64,000 nt of DNA. It comes from Lachnoclostridium sp. An138 (GTDB lineage Bacteria > Bacillota > Clostridia > Lachnospirales > Lachnospiraceae). The stretch is taken from assembly GCF_002160765.1 (NCBI RefSeq), contig NZ_NFLF01000006.1:62001-126000 (forward strand), read 5' to 3'. The stretch's first letter is position 1. Each line of letters begins with the position of its first letter. The notes below the pieces were generated by a model, which was not told the DNA's origin, did not search any database, and worked only from the letters and a program-made list of their open reading frames with translations. Of the stretch, positions 38,804-47,447 are shown piece after piece. Made by a program: the position numbers and the translations under genes.

Positions 38804-41380
38804 TTATTTCAGGGAAAAAAGTGTCTCCACCAGAAAATTCTTTCTGGCGTACTCCCGCATCTTCTCTTCCAGCTCCGGAAGATCCCGTTCAGATAATATT
38901 CTTGCCATTTCGTAAATATCCGCGTACTTGGTTCCCGTAACCAGCTTCTCCTCATTTTCTTCCAGATAACTCCGGTCCGGAGTAGCCAGCTCGGTACCGT
39001 CTTCCTGAACTTCCGTGATAAACCAGGTCAGCCGCTCTCCGTAAAACAGCGTAAATTCCCGCACGAAAATGCCCGGCTCCACAGGATACAGCCGCTCTGC
39101 CACATAGCTGCAGCTGTTCTCCCGGGGTGTCTCGACCACATAATGAAGCACGACCTTATGGGAAGGATTGGTCCTGTATTCCACAAAAAATTTATCCTCC
39201 AGGAGATATGGCCTTCCCAGGCGCTTCAGCAGCGTCTTCATAAATCCAAACCGCATCTTTCTCCGTATGCAGCCCTCCAGCATATGCTCCGCGCGAATCC
39301 TCTGATGCTCATTCAGATGCCTGCGCTCCGACAAGTCCTTCAGATATGCCAGGCCGCACACGTCCGCCAGATTTTCCTCCCAGGCTATGGCCTTTTCCAT
39401 ATACTCATAGGTTCCTTCCGGGGCCGGGCAGTCGCGTACAAAATCTTCATAAGCCAGCCAGGTAAGGTAAGCCCGGCTCACAAGACCGTCCCCGCCCAGG
39501 CTGTGATAATCCCGGAACACCTCAAAAGCACAGTCTCTCAGCTGCCCGGTAAACAGCATCTGACCCAAAAGACGCTCTTCCAGATCAAATACATTCAGCT
39601 CAAAGGCCCGGGCCTCCCTCCATATGGCCTCCATCACTTCCGCGGAACCATAATAGTAACCGGCCAGATATTCCAGAACGCTTTCATTGTATATATGATT
39701 CTGGAACACAAAAAGACACAGCTTTATGAGAAACTCATCTTCTTCATAATCCTTTTCCCGAATCTTCCAGGCAGCCAGCTTAATCAGAAGCTTGCATTTC
39801 ACCATGGTAAACCCATGGCGCCAGATCATGCTCCAGGCTTCCTCATAGAGTCCCCTCAGGATCAGAATCTCCGTATATTTCGCCCGATCCTTGGGAGTCA
39901 TGGAAGAGGTCTCCGTCACAAAAAATTCCCGGTCCAGCTCGTCCAGCTCATGGCTGGCATAATAAAACTGCAGGATCTCCTGGCGCACATTTTCCTTATA
40001 CCGGGCCGTAAAACCGTTGATCTTCAGAACCCGTTTATAATTTTCCACATTTTCTTCCGTCAGCACGTGATAACGGGAGGTCCCGTCGCACAGATAGAGA
40101 TAAAGCCCCTGATGATAACGCAGCAGCTCCCGGCAGCGGCGCACATAGCGCTGCTCGTTCATCAGTCTTTTCAGCGTGTAAGGTACGCTGGAGGTGTAGC
40201 AGTTTCCCTGCTCGTCCACCAGCAGAATCACGGCTCCGGGCGTGTAGATCGGAATCAGCGCCTGGCCGCCCGAAAGGGGGACGGTAATCCTCTTCTGCAG
40301 CTGCTCATAAAGCACCTGAACCTGCTTGATTCTCTTATCCTTACACCGGATTCTCCGCAGAAACATAATATCCGCCAGAGCCTCCGCAAAATCTATGGTC
40401 AGCAGCTCTTCTACCAGAAACCGATCGTAAATCACGGCCAGATCCTCACTCTGCCTGCGCTTTACCAGTTCTTCCAGCATAAAGGCTTCGATCTGATCCT
40501 TATAAGCGCGGTAAATATCCGAGTCCTGTGGCTGGAACCGGACAATATTCGCGTAGAGACATGCCTTCTGGGTGCTGTTCAGCGTATTTTCCATCTGAAA
40601 ATACAGGAGCAGGTTTTTCGGGAAGGGCTCTGCGTAATCCTCCGGAACAGCCCTCATAAAATACTCGTAAAGCTTCGTAATCTTAAGCTCAGCCTGCACG
40701 CCCCGCTGATACCAGAAAAAGCTTTCCCTGTCCGTACTTCCGTTTTTGATGAAGTGGGAGCAGATATCCGAGAGCATCTCCTTGCTGCCGTACTTGTGAT
40801 ACATCTCTTCCAGCCGGGAATACCCCTGCTCCGCGGGCCGCTCTCCTTTCAGGATCTGCTCCGCAAGTTTTCCCGCTTCCTCCGGACTCATCTTCTCTTC
40901 CATGCCGCCGGTCACTTCTACCACTGTCTGTACCTGTTTTTTACCCGGCTTCGCATCCTCCTTCTCCTGCTTTTCCTCAGGGAGGGGCTCTATGGGATCT
41001 GCGGAGATAAAATAGGCATAATTTTCTTCTTCGGTTTCCCTGTGAGCTTCCACACGAACCGTATAGGGGACCAGAAATTCTCCTGCCTCCGTCACAACGC
41101 AGAATTCCCCTTCTATCTCTTCTCCGCCCCAGAAGCCTCTTGCATCAAAGGTGCAGAAAATCCGGGCCGTACGGCTGTGAAAGCTTGCGTGCTCCAGCGT
41201 CATGCGGCTGGTGGACGCGTAGACTACCCCCTTGACCGGCCTGTCAGCCGTCAGGGTAAAACTGCCTTCTGCTTTTTCTCCCGGTCCGCAGGACAGGGTG
41301 ACAATCGAATCAGAAAGCGTCACCACAGGTTTGTCATACTCTATTTTTCCAGCCGCAATCCGCTCCAGCTTTGCCCTCAT
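38804..41380 (-). CDS. Large helical-repeat protein (DUF5717-like)
   Basis: An 858-residue soluble protein. Residues about 18-115 look like an immunoglobulin-type beta sandwich (VVTLSDSIVTLSCGPGEKAE, FCTFDARGFWGGEEIEGEFC, FLVPYTVRVEA). A charged linker (about 130-160) leads to a long all-helical region (about 165-700) with repeat-like pairs such as LYEYFMRAVPEDYAEPFPKN, ACLYANIVRFQPQDSD and EILILRGLYEEAWSMIWRHG. The C-terminal 150 residues turn beta-rich (SYVAERLYPVEPGIFVREFT). No transmembrane or catalytic motif is seen. It is the first gene of an operon with its own promoter; GGGAGGAGATACC supports the start. I recall DUF5717 for such proteins in Lachnospiraceae; unverified. Confidence 0.75.
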   Translation of the reverse strand: MRAKLERIAAGKIEYDKPVVTLSDSIVTLSCGPGEKAEGSFTLTADRPVKGVVYASTSRMTLEHASFHSRTARIFCTFDARGFWGGEEIEGEFCVVTEAGEFLVPYTVRVEAHRETEEENYAYFISADPIEPLPEEKQEKEDAKPGKKQVQTVVEVTGGMEEKMSPEEAGKLAEQILKGERPAEQGYSRLEEMYHKYGSKEMLSDICSHFIKNGSTDRESFFWYQRGVQAELKITKLYEYFMRAVPEDYAEPFPKNLLLYFQMENTLNSTQKACLYANIVRFQPQDSDIYRAYKDQIEAFMLEELVKRRQSEDLAVIYDRFLVEELLTIDFAEALADIMFLRRIRCKDKRIKQVQVLYEQLQKRITVPLSGGQALIPIYTPGAVILLVDEQGNCYTSSVPYTLKRLMNEQRYVRRCRELLRYHQGLYLYLCDGTSRYHVLTEENVENYKRVLKINGFTARYKENVRQEILQFYYASHELDELDREFFVTETSSMTPKDRAKYTEILILRGLYEEAWSMIWRHGFTMVKCKLLIKLAAWKIREKDYEEDEFLIKLCLFVFQNHIYNESVLEYLAGYYYGSAEVMEAIWREARAFELNVFDLEERLLGQMLFTGQLRDCAFEVFRDYHSLGGDGLVSRAYLTWLAYEDFVRDCPAPEGTYEYMEKAIAWEENLADVCGLAYLKDLSERRHLNEHQRIRAEHMLEGCIRRKMRFGFMKTLLKRLGRPYLLEDKFFVEYRTNPSHKVVLHYVVETPRENSCSYVAERLYPVEPGIFVREFTLFYGERLTWFITEVQEDGTELATPDRSYLEENEEKLVTGTKYADIYEMARILSERDLPELEEKMREYARKNFLVETLFSLK

Positions 41381-41407
41381 GGTATCTCCTCCCGTTCTGT
41401 CATCCTC

Positions 41408-41435
41408 TTGTCTTTTTTGGAAATCTGTATATAAT
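41408..41435 (+). promoter_or_regulatory. Promoter of aminotransferase gene
   Basis: -35 TTGTCT (41408-41413), 16-base spacer, -10 TATAAT (41430-41435). Transcription would run across the opposing promoter 3 bases away. Confidence 0.6.
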
Positions 41436-41437
41436 TT

Positions 41438-41466
41438 AGTATAGCATTAATTAAATTAAAGTACAA
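41438..41466 (-). promoter_or_regulatory. Promoter of the three-gene unknown operon
   Basis: Minus-strand -35 TTGTAC (41461-41466), 17-base spacer, -10 TATACT (41438-41443), about 60 bases before the start of the 858-residue gene. Confidence 0.7.
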
Positions 41467-41481
41467 GAAAAGAGGTTCGGA

Positions 41482-42576
41482 ATGTTAAAGCACAAAGACC
41501 ATTTTCACGGCAGCGACCTGGAAAAAATTGAAGAAATATACGGAATTAAAAAAGAAGATATTACCAGTTTCAGCGCAAATGTCAATCCTTTAGGCATCTC
41601 TCCCCGGATGCGGACCGCCCTCGTCGATCATATCGATGTCATCACTACTTATCCCGACCGGGAGTACAAATCGCTCCGCAGCTGTATCGGAGAATATGCG
41701 GGAGCGCCCATGCAGAATATTCTTGTGGGAAACGGTTCCACGGAACTGATTTCTCTGTTTATCCAGATGGAGCATCCAAGAAAGGCTTTGATTCTGGGCC
41801 CCACCTACTCAGAATATGAGCGTGAGATTTCTCTGGGCGGAGGAACTTCTCTTTACTATCCTCTGAAGGAGGAGCATGATTTTATTCTGGATGTGGAAGA
41901 CTTCAAGCAGCACTTGAACGAGGCCCTGGACCTGCTTGTCATCTGCAATCCCAACAACCCCACCTCCACTGCCATCACCCAGAAGGATATGCGAAGGATT
42001 CTGGATGAATGCAAGCGCCACGATATTTTCGTGATCGTGGACGAAACCTATGTGGAATTTGCGCCGGATATGGACGCGGTAGACTCGGTCCCGCTGACCC
42101 GCTACTATAACAACCTGGTAATCCTGCGGGGCGTCTCCAAATTTTTTGCCGCTCCGGGTCTCCGCCTTGGCTATGCCATTACCGGGAATATGGATCTTCT
42201 GAAGGATATCAATACCCACAAGGACCCCTGGACTATCAACAGCCTTGCGGCCACAGCCGGAGAACTGATGTTTACCGATACAGAATACATTCATAAGACC
42301 AGGGAGCTGATCGCCTCCGAACGGGACCGGATCTATCAGGAGCTTTCCTCCTGGGACAGCCTGAAAGTCTACCGGCCCACAGCCAATTTCCTTCTTGCCC
42401 GGATTGAAAAAGAGGACATCACAGCCGACGACCTCTTTGAGCACGCAATCCGCCAGGGACTGATGATCCGCAACTGTTCCACCTTCCCGTTCCTGGACAA
42501 CCGCTATTTCCGGTTCTGCTTCATGCTTCCGGAGCAGAATACCGCGCTGCTGAAGTGTCTGAAGGAACTGCTTTAA
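41482..42576 (+). CDS. HisC/CobD-type PLP aminotransferase
   Basis: A 364-residue fold-type I PLP enzyme. The N-terminus HFHGSDLEKIEEIYGIKKED with FSANVNPLG is like the threonine-phosphate decarboxylase (CobD) branch. NPNNPTSTAI, FVIVDETYVEFAPD and the PLP lysine in LRGVSKFFAAPGLRLGY are the core motifs; the C-terminal arginine lies in DNRYFRFCF. No cobalamin or histidine genes are nearby, so it could be histidinol-phosphate aminotransferase, CobD or a related decarboxylase. AAAGAGGTTCGGA precedes the ATG. It is the only plus-strand gene for 35 kb and is divergent from the unknown operon. Confidence 0.85.
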   Translation: MLKHKDHFHGSDLEKIEEIYGIKKEDITSFSANVNPLGISPRMRTALVDHIDVITTYPDREYKSLRSCIGEYAGAPMQNILVGNGSTELISLFIQMEHPRKALILGPTYSEYEREISLGGGTSLYYPLKEEHDFILDVEDFKQHLNEALDLLVICNPNNPTSTAITQKDMRRILDECKRHDIFVIVDETYVEFAPDMDAVDSVPLTRYYNNLVILRGVSKFFAAPGLRLGYAITGNMDLLKDINTHKDPWTINSLAATAGELMFTDTEYIHKTRELIASERDRIYQELSSWDSLKVYRPTANFLLARIEKEDITADDLFEHAIRQGLMIRNCSTFPFLDNRYFRFCFMLPEQNTALLKCLKELL

Positions 42577-42592
42577 TCCTTTTGTCCTTTCT

Positions 42593-42706
42593 TTGGATTT
42601 CAAAGGCAGCATACAGGATCCGTTCGAAGATTTCATAAAGAACTCAAATATTATAAGCGTGAAACCAGGAATGACGGCCATACATTCTGAAATGGAAATG
42701 CTCTAA
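42593..42706 (+). pseudogene. Possible 3' remnant of a small gene
   Basis: The frame reads LDFKGSIQDPFEDFIKNSNI and then ISVKPGMTAIHSEMEML, ending in TAA at 42704-42706. Codon use and residue pattern look like real protein, but there is no ATG/GTG start with a ribosome binding site, and the frame runs back into the preceding gene. The stop lies at the foot of a long inverted repeat, as a gene end would. It is probably the tail of a lost small gene. The family was not recognised. Confidence 0.4.
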
Positions 42707-42771
42707 GCGGCTGCCTCACTAATCATGACCAAAATTTCTATTTATTCATGATTTAAAAGCCGCTTAGAGCA
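42699..42771 (+). terminator. Long two-tier inverted repeat, probable terminator
   Basis: Outer arms TGCTCTAAGCGGCT (42699-42712) and AGCCGCTTAGAGCA (42758-42771) are perfect over 14 bases. Inner arms AATCATGA (42721-42728) and TCATGATT (42746-42753) stack inside. It follows the aminotransferase and the remnant. The T run is poor (ATATATTATC), so it may instead be a small palindromic repeat. Confidence 0.5.
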
Positions 42772-42843
42772 TATATTATCTTTGTCTGTTTTCACATATA
42801 AAGCCTGTCCGCTTATCTGGAATCCGCCTTAAGTTCCGTCTTC

Positions 42844-43842
42844 TCACGTTCCAAGATATTGTTCATAGATTCCAAGGAAATCCGGCGGCATCTCTCCGGT
42901 CCAGTCTGCGAAATGCACCTTTCCCCAGAGTCTGCTGTTAAACTGGGAAGGTGTCTCCGCTACAAGCTGATCGTACACGCTCTCAAACAGCTCGTCCCTG
43001 CGTTTTTCCACCATGGTTATCTTGTTAGCTTCTGTGGCCTCCTGGTCAAAGTTATTGACGCATTTCAGGATATAATAACCGTCCTCTGTCTCGATGATAT
43101 CACTGACCTGATCATTTTCCAGGACAAAAGCCGCTTCTTCATAGGCGCTGTCATGTTCCCCTCTGCCAAAGGTATAGGTGATCTGGCTGTCCAGACTGTA
43201 AGCCGAGGCCACTGCCGCAAAATCCCGTCCGCTGTCCAGCTGTTCTTTCACAGTCTGAGCCGTCTCGGAAGAGTCCAGGCGAATCTGCTGTACGGTAATG
43301 ATTCTTGCTTCATCATCGCTGACTTCCGTATTTACATCCTTTGTGATCTCTTCATATACCTTGCCGGACAGCGCGTGATCCCGGTACAGCCCCTCTACAT
43401 CCTTAAGCTCCAGGTCCATATATTCAATCTGGTCTGTACTCAGAGCATCAAAATACTCCTGAGCCGCCTGCGAAACCTGATTTTCCTCGTCACTGCTTAA
43501 AGCCACATCATAATCTCCGGCCAGAAGCGTGATCGCTTTCATGGAAGCCAGCTGATCTACAATGGTGTCCTTCACATATTCCTCAAAGGTCACTCCGCCG
43601 AAATCGTGCTCCCACATCTCTACACCGTACACGCCCTCATACTGCCTCTGGTAATCCATCACGTAAATCATGGCTTCCGGCAGCGTGCAGACACTTTTCC
43701 CTATCTTAAAAAGCTGGTTTCCCGACAATCCCGTCGTAAATACAATTTCTGTATTCTGCAGGAGGCCGCAGCCTGTAAAGCTGCCTGCAAGCACTGCCGC
43801 TGAAAGCAGTACAGCCAGCTTTTTCCCAAGCGATTTTGTCAT
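42844..43842 (-). CDS. PrsA-like peptidyl-prolyl isomerase lipoprotein
   Basis: A 332-residue exported foldase-like protein. The signal peptide with KLAVLLSAAVLAGSFTGC ends in a lipobox, so the mature protein is predicted to be membrane-anchored outside the cell. Residues about 180-280 form a parvulin domain (ARIITVQQIRLDSSE, VKEQLDSGRDFAAVASAYS, FVLENDQVSDIIETEDGYYI). The flanking helical regions resemble SurA/PrsA chaperone parts. GGAGG is seven bases before the ATG at 43842; the frame is open a little further upstream. It is the last gene of the LiaF-maf-HAD run. Confidence 0.85.
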   Translation of the reverse strand: MTKSLGKKLAVLLSAAVLAGSFTGCGLLQNTEIVFTTGLSGNQLFKIGKSVCTLPEAMIYVMDYQRQYEGVYGVEMWEHDFGGVTFEEYVKDTIVDQLASMKAITLLAGDYDVALSSDEENQVSQAAQEYFDALSTDQIEYMDLELKDVEGLYRDHALSGKVYEEITKDVNTEVSDDEARIITVQQIRLDSSETAQTVKEQLDSGRDFAAVASAYSLDSQITYTFGRGEHDSAYEEAAFVLENDQVSDIIETEDGYYILKCVNNFDQEATEANKITMVEKRRDELFESVYDQLVAETPSQFNSRLWGKVHFADWTGEMPPDFLGIYEQYLGT

Positions 43843-43873
43843 TCTCATTCCTCCATCCAATTCTATCCGCGTC

Positions 43874-44137
43874 TTACGCTTCCACTATCAGATACGTACC
43901 GTCTTCCAGCTCAAAGACTTCTTCCAGTTCCCTGATCTCATCCAGAGACAGGCCGCTGATATCCATGCCGCTCTCTTCCAGATAGTCACATACCTCTTTC
44001 AGAGAATCCACCACTACAGCCATGCAGTCTTCCAGAAATTCTTCCGCTTCCTCCAGCGTCTCCGCAACCGGTTCGTCAAACAGCTTTCCCTGCCTCTTCA
44101 GAAATTCTTCCAGGCAGCTCTGTGAATACTCATACAT
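43874..44137 (-). CDS. Small acidic helical protein of unknown function
   Basis: An 87-residue, strongly acidic protein starting MYEYSQSCLEEFLKRQGKLF, with a helix-rich middle (ETLEEAEEFLEDCMAVVVDS, LKEVCDYLEESG) and a short beta end (EVFELEDGTYLIVEA). No transmembrane helix or catalytic motif. The even helical pattern and clean spacing between the PrsA-like and HAD genes suggest a real gene. I do not recognise a family with a known function. Confidence 0.7.
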   Translation of the reverse strand: MYEYSQSCLEEFLKRQGKLFDEPVAETLEEAEEFLEDCMAVVVDSLKEVCDYLEESGMDISGLSLDEIRELEEVFELEDGTYLIVEA

Positions 44138-44158
44138 AAATAAATCTCTCCTTTTTTC

Positions 44159-44947
44159 TCAGTCAAGAAGTGTCCGAAGCACTTTCAGCACTCCGTCATT
44201 TACATTGGTATCCGCCACGTATTTCGCGGCTTTCTTAACGGCATCGGCCGCATTGCCTACCGCATAACTTTCCGTGGCGCTTCGGATCATCTCCAGATCG
44301 TTGTGATTGTCGCCGAACACCATGGTCTCATCCGGGCTGATTTTCAGGATCTTCTGGATACTGCGGATCGCATTTCCCTTATTCGTATCCAGATTCATAA
44401 AATCCACCCAGATATCGCCCGACACTGCGCAGTGAAGACGGCTCTCCCAGCGTGGAATCAAAAGCTCCGCCACCTCCCGGATATTTTCTTTCCGATAGAC
44501 AGCCATTTTATTGATACGCCGCCTGACGGCAAGCACATCCTCTTCCACTGTAATCCTGCTGCGGTAGCCGTCTCGTACCAGGCTGAGAAATTCCGGGTCG
44601 GAGCTTTCCGTATAAAATCCTTCCTTGGTATCCAGCGTAAAGCTGGCTCCCGGGATCTGGCGCACCTCGCGGACCCACTGGCAGACAAGCTCCCATTCCA
44701 CCACCTGCTCCAGCATATCATACCCCCGGCAGCATACATAAGCTCCGTTTTCCGTAATAAAAATAATATCGTTTTTCACAGGCTCAAAAAGCTTTGACAT
44801 GCTGGTATAATGCCGTCCGCTGGCCGCCGCAAACAAAATTTCCTTTTCCTTCAGCTTCCGGATTACCTGAAAAATCTCCGGATTGATCTGCGCGGTGCCC
44901 TCCGGAAGCAGCGTTCCATCAATATCACTGGCTATAAGCTTAATCAT
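44159..44947 (-). CDS. Cof-type HAD hydrolase
   Basis: A 262-residue phosphatase of the haloacid dehalogenase superfamily, subclass IIB. Motif I is ASDIDGTLL, with the nucleophile aspartate; motif II is FAAASGR; motif III/IV is MVFGDNHNDLEMI. The cap domain lies between. Members hydrolyse sugar phosphates or nucleotide cofactors such as FMN; the substrate cannot be told. Its start overlaps the next HAD gene stop by four bases. Confidence 0.92.
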   Translation of the reverse strand: MIKLIASDIDGTLLPEGTAQINPEIFQVIRKLKEKEILFAAASGRHYTSMSKLFEPVKNDIIFITENGAYVCCRGYDMLEQVVEWELVCQWVREVRQIPGASFTLDTKEGFYTESSDPEFLSLVRDGYRSRITVEEDVLAVRRRINKMAVYRKENIREVAELLIPRWESRLHCAVSGDIWVDFMNLDTNKGNAIRSIQKILKISPDETMVFGDNHNDLEMIRSATESYAVGNAADAVKKAAKYVADTNVNDGVLKVLRTLLD

Positions 44948-45618
44948 TTTCCAGACTCTTCCTTTCCGTAAATATCCGCAAGCTCACCGGCTTCTGAAAC
45001 GATGCAGTCCGCTCCGTCTCTCAAAAGCTCCTCCTCTCCCCGGAATCCCCAGAGTACGCCGATGGTATACATGCCTGCCGCTTTTCCTGTCTTCATATCT
45101 GTACCCGTATCTCCCACATAGAGACATTCTCCCGGCGCCGCTCCAAGCCTTTCAGCCAGGTAAAGGGCCCCGTCAGGAGCCGGTTTTCTCGGAAACAGCT
45201 CCGACTGTCCCTGCACCAGGTCAAAATATCCCTCTCCAAAAACCTTCCTGATAACATCTATCGTATTGCCATGGGGCTTGTTCGACAGAACGGCCAGCTT
45301 TGCCCCCTGCTTTTTCAGACTCTCCAGCGCCTCCGGAATCCCCGGATAGGGCTTTACCGCATAGAGACAGCCCTCTTTAAAGTATTCCATATACCGCCGC
45401 TTGGCTTCCTCGAACCGGACTCCCTCTTCATCTCCTCCGAATCTCAGCAGACGGCGCATCAGCACATCTACCCCATCTCCTACAAATACCTTGTAATCCT
45501 CCAGGGATGCCTGACGCATCCCCAAGTCCGCAAGCATATGGTTTCCGCTCCAGGCGATAGACTCCACGCTGTCGCAGAGTGTTCCATCCAAATCAAAAAT
45601 ACAGGCACGGTAGCTCAT
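44944..45618 (-). CDS. HAD-family phosphatase (phosphoglycolate phosphatase-like)
   Basis: A 224-residue HAD subclass I hydrolase. Motif I is IFDLDGTLCDSVESI, motif II LAVLSNKPHG and motif III/IV PGECLYVGDTGTDMKTGKAAGM; the helical cap is at about 18-85. It resembles phosphoglycolate phosphatase and pyrophosphatase PpaX. It overlaps maf and the Cof-type gene by four bases on each side, so all three are co-translated. Confidence 0.9.
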   Translation of the reverse strand: MSYRACIFDLDGTLCDSVESIAWSGNHMLADLGMRQASLEDYKVFVGDGVDVLMRRLLRFGGDEEGVRFEEAKRRYMEYFKEGCLYAVKPYPGIPEALESLKKQGAKLAVLSNKPHGNTIDVIRKVFGEGYFDLVQGQSELFPRKPAPDGALYLAERLGAAPGECLYVGDTGTDMKTGKAAGMYTIGVLWGFRGEEELLRDGADCIVSEAGELADIYGKEESGK

Positions 45619-46220
45619 GTCTCATCCTCCTCTTCCGGCTCCAGCAGATCGATTCCCTGCCGCAAAAGCTCCTGATAAAAGCGGGCCGCCGGAAAGCCCA
45701 CCACATTCGTATATTCTCCGCGTATCTCCCGGATAAAAGGCATACAGCCTCCCTGAATCGCATAGGCTCCCGCCTTGTCCATGGGTTCGCCCGACGCCAC
45801 ATAGGAACGTATCCACTGTTCTGTCATGGGATACATGGTGACTTCCGTCCCTTCCGCGAAATGTACCAGAGTTTTCTTTGTCTCCGCATCAATCACCGCC
45901 ACTCCTGTATATACCATGTGTGTATTCCCGGAGAGCATACGGAGCATGGCCGCCGCCTCTTCTTCATCCGCCGGTTTTCCGAGAATCCTGCCGTCATAAG
46001 CCACCACCGTATCAGAGCCAATGACCAGAGCCGCTTCCGTCTGACGGCCTGCAGCCTCCGAAGCCTTCTGAAGGGCCAGGGTTCTGACGGCTTCTTCCGG
46101 GTCTTCCGTCTCAAGCTTTTCTTCACCGGAACAGGGGCTGACCGTAAACATAAGACCCATCTGCTCCAGAATCTCTTTTCTTCTCGGTGAAGCCGACGCC
46201 AGAATCAGTTTTCTTTTCAT
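45615..46220 (-). CDS. maf: Maf-family nucleotide pyrophosphatase
   Basis: A 201-residue enzyme hydrolysing dTTP/UTP or modified nucleotides to monophosphates. Signatures are LILASASPRRKEIL, VIGSDTVVAYDGRILGKP and YAIQGGCMPFIREIRGEYTN with VVGFPAA. Maf affects septation in bacilli when overproduced. It overlaps both neighbours by four bases. Confidence 0.94.
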   Translation of the reverse strand: MKRKLILASASPRRKEILEQMGLMFTVSPCSGEEKLETEDPEEAVRTLALQKASEAAGRQTEAALVIGSDTVVAYDGRILGKPADEEEAAAMLRMLSGNTHMVYTGVAVIDAETKKTLVHFAEGTEVTMYPMTEQWIRSYVASGEPMDKAGAYAIQGGCMPFIREIRGEYTNVVGFPAARFYQELLRQGIDLLEPEEEDET

Positions 46221-46915
46221 TTTACAGTTACTCCTCCAAAGACACAGGTTGCATTAATATAAAGCGTATGGCAGGGAATCTCTGTGGGCGCCGGCGCCTT
46301 GTTGCTGACTCCGCCAAGCACAGGTACCGACATGACGCGGACCATCACATTGGACGGCACCAGAATATCAATTCCGCCGCATACAGCTGTAGCGTCTATC
46401 CGGATATCGCGCTCTATCACTGCCATCCGCAGATCCATTTCCACATTCCCGAAGACAGCATTGACCGTGGCGCCTTCAAAAACCTGTCCGCTGTAATCTG
46501 CTCTCCGTCCGGTAAATACTCCGGATACGTCGCTGCCCTCCGGTCCCTCCTTCTCATAGGGAATCTTATTGCCGTTCTGATCTTTGATATTTCGCTTTGT
46601 CCTGGTATTGGACAGCAGAATGCTGACACCTATCAGGATCAGAATCAGCGGAATCAAAAGGCGGCGAAGCAGACTCAAATCAATCACATCCCAGGCGCTT
46701 AACAAAAACGCGGCTCCGATAAGAAGCCCGGCCACATTTCCACCATTCGCCCCGCGCCGTATGAAACTGATCAGACAGGGAATAATAATAAACAGCGTCC
46801 ACCAGCCCCGGAAAAACAGAGTGAATTCCCAAAAGCCAAGGGTATTGCCCGCGTAACCCACGCCAACCAGAATCAGCAGAAGGCCCCAGACGATATTGGA
46901 AATACGATTTTTCAT
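46217..46915 (-). CDS. LiaF-like membrane protein
   Basis: A protein of about 232 residues with four hydrophobic helices in the first 95 residues (NIVWGLLLILVGVGYAGNTL, LFIIIPCLISFI), a short linker, and a C-terminal beta-helix-like domain (VNAVFGNVEMDLRMAVIERD, ICATCVFGG-like end). This matches cell wall-active antibiotic response proteins of the LiaF type, which inhibit LiaRS signalling in bacilli. No two-component genes are adjacent. AAGGA lies ten bases before the ATG at 46915. It heads a six-gene run down to the prsA-like gene. Confidence 0.8.
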   Translation of the reverse strand: MKNRISNIVWGLLLILVGVGYAGNTLGFWEFTLFFRGWWTLFIIIPCLISFIRRGANGGNVAGLLIGAAFLLSAWDVIDLSLLRRLLIPLILILIGVSILLSNTRTKRNIKDQNGNKIPYEKEGPEGSDVSGVFTGRRADYSGQVFEGATVNAVFGNVEMDLRMAVIERDIRIDATAVCGGIDILVPSNVMVRVMSVPVLGGVSNKAPAPTEIPCHTLYINATCVFGGVTVK

Positions 46916-47006
46916 TCTGCGCAAGTCCTTTCTGTTTCTGTCTTTCTTCTACAGTCTTTTATCTAATCCTTAATCTGCCGGCATCTCAGCGGCCGGCCTA
47001 TCTAAT

Positions 47007-47035
47007 AGAGTAATATATATTTTTTAGATTGACAA
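47007..47035 (-). promoter_or_regulatory. Candidate promoter of the LiaF-like operon
   Basis: Minus-strand -35 TTGTCA (47030-47035), 17-base spacer, -10 TACTCT (47007-47012). The -10 is a poor match. An overlapping TTGACA is on the plus strand. Confidence 0.35.
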
Positions 47036-47174
47036 TAAATTTTTAATATTTTTTTGCTTTTCTTTTTTCCTGTTCCGTATTACAATAGAGAAAAATTACC
47101 AAACGAGATCCCCGTTCTGAACACAGCAGACCGGAGTAAAAAAATCAAGAATTCCATGAAGGAGGAACCCTAAT

Positions 47175-47441
47175 ATGAAAAAGCTGTTTAAATTTGTCGG
47201 AACCGTGGCTGCCATAAGCGCCGTTGTAGCAGGAGGCGTAGCGCTTTACAAAAAGTTCTTTGCCCCGGAAGAAGATTTCAGTGATCTGGACGACGATTTT
47301 GACGATGAATTTGAGGAGGAAGATCTGGACAGCGAACCCCATACAGAAAGAGGATACGTCTCTCTGAACAATACCGCTGAGACAGTAAAGGAAAAGGCGG
47401 AAGAAGCAGGCGAGACGGTAAAGGAAGCGGCTGAAGAATAA
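47175..47441 (+). CDS. Small membrane-anchored acidic protein
   Basis: An 88-residue protein with one N-terminal hydrophobic helix (LFKFVGTVAAISAVVAGGVA), a basic stop (YKKFF), a very acidic stretch (about 33-53, mostly D and E) and a C-terminal amphipathic repeat (TVKEKAEEAGETVKEAAEE). The layout resembles YtxH-like or stress-associated small proteins; no family is certain. AAGGAGGAACCC precedes the ATG at 47175. Its stop lies 6 bases before repeat copy A, which may have replaced its terminator. Confidence 0.75.
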   Translation: MKKLFKFVGTVAAISAVVAGGVALYKKFFAPEEDFSDLDDDFDDEFEEEDLDSEPHTERGYVSLNNTAETVKEKAEEAGETVKEAAEE

Positions 47442-47447
47442 AGACGC

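Noticed and set aside
39143-41434. Very long plus-strand open frame opposite the 858-residue gene
   Set aside because: It mirrors the minus-strand gene, has no ribosome binding site at its start, and its composition (rich in H, L, Q, R) is that of an antisense shadow.
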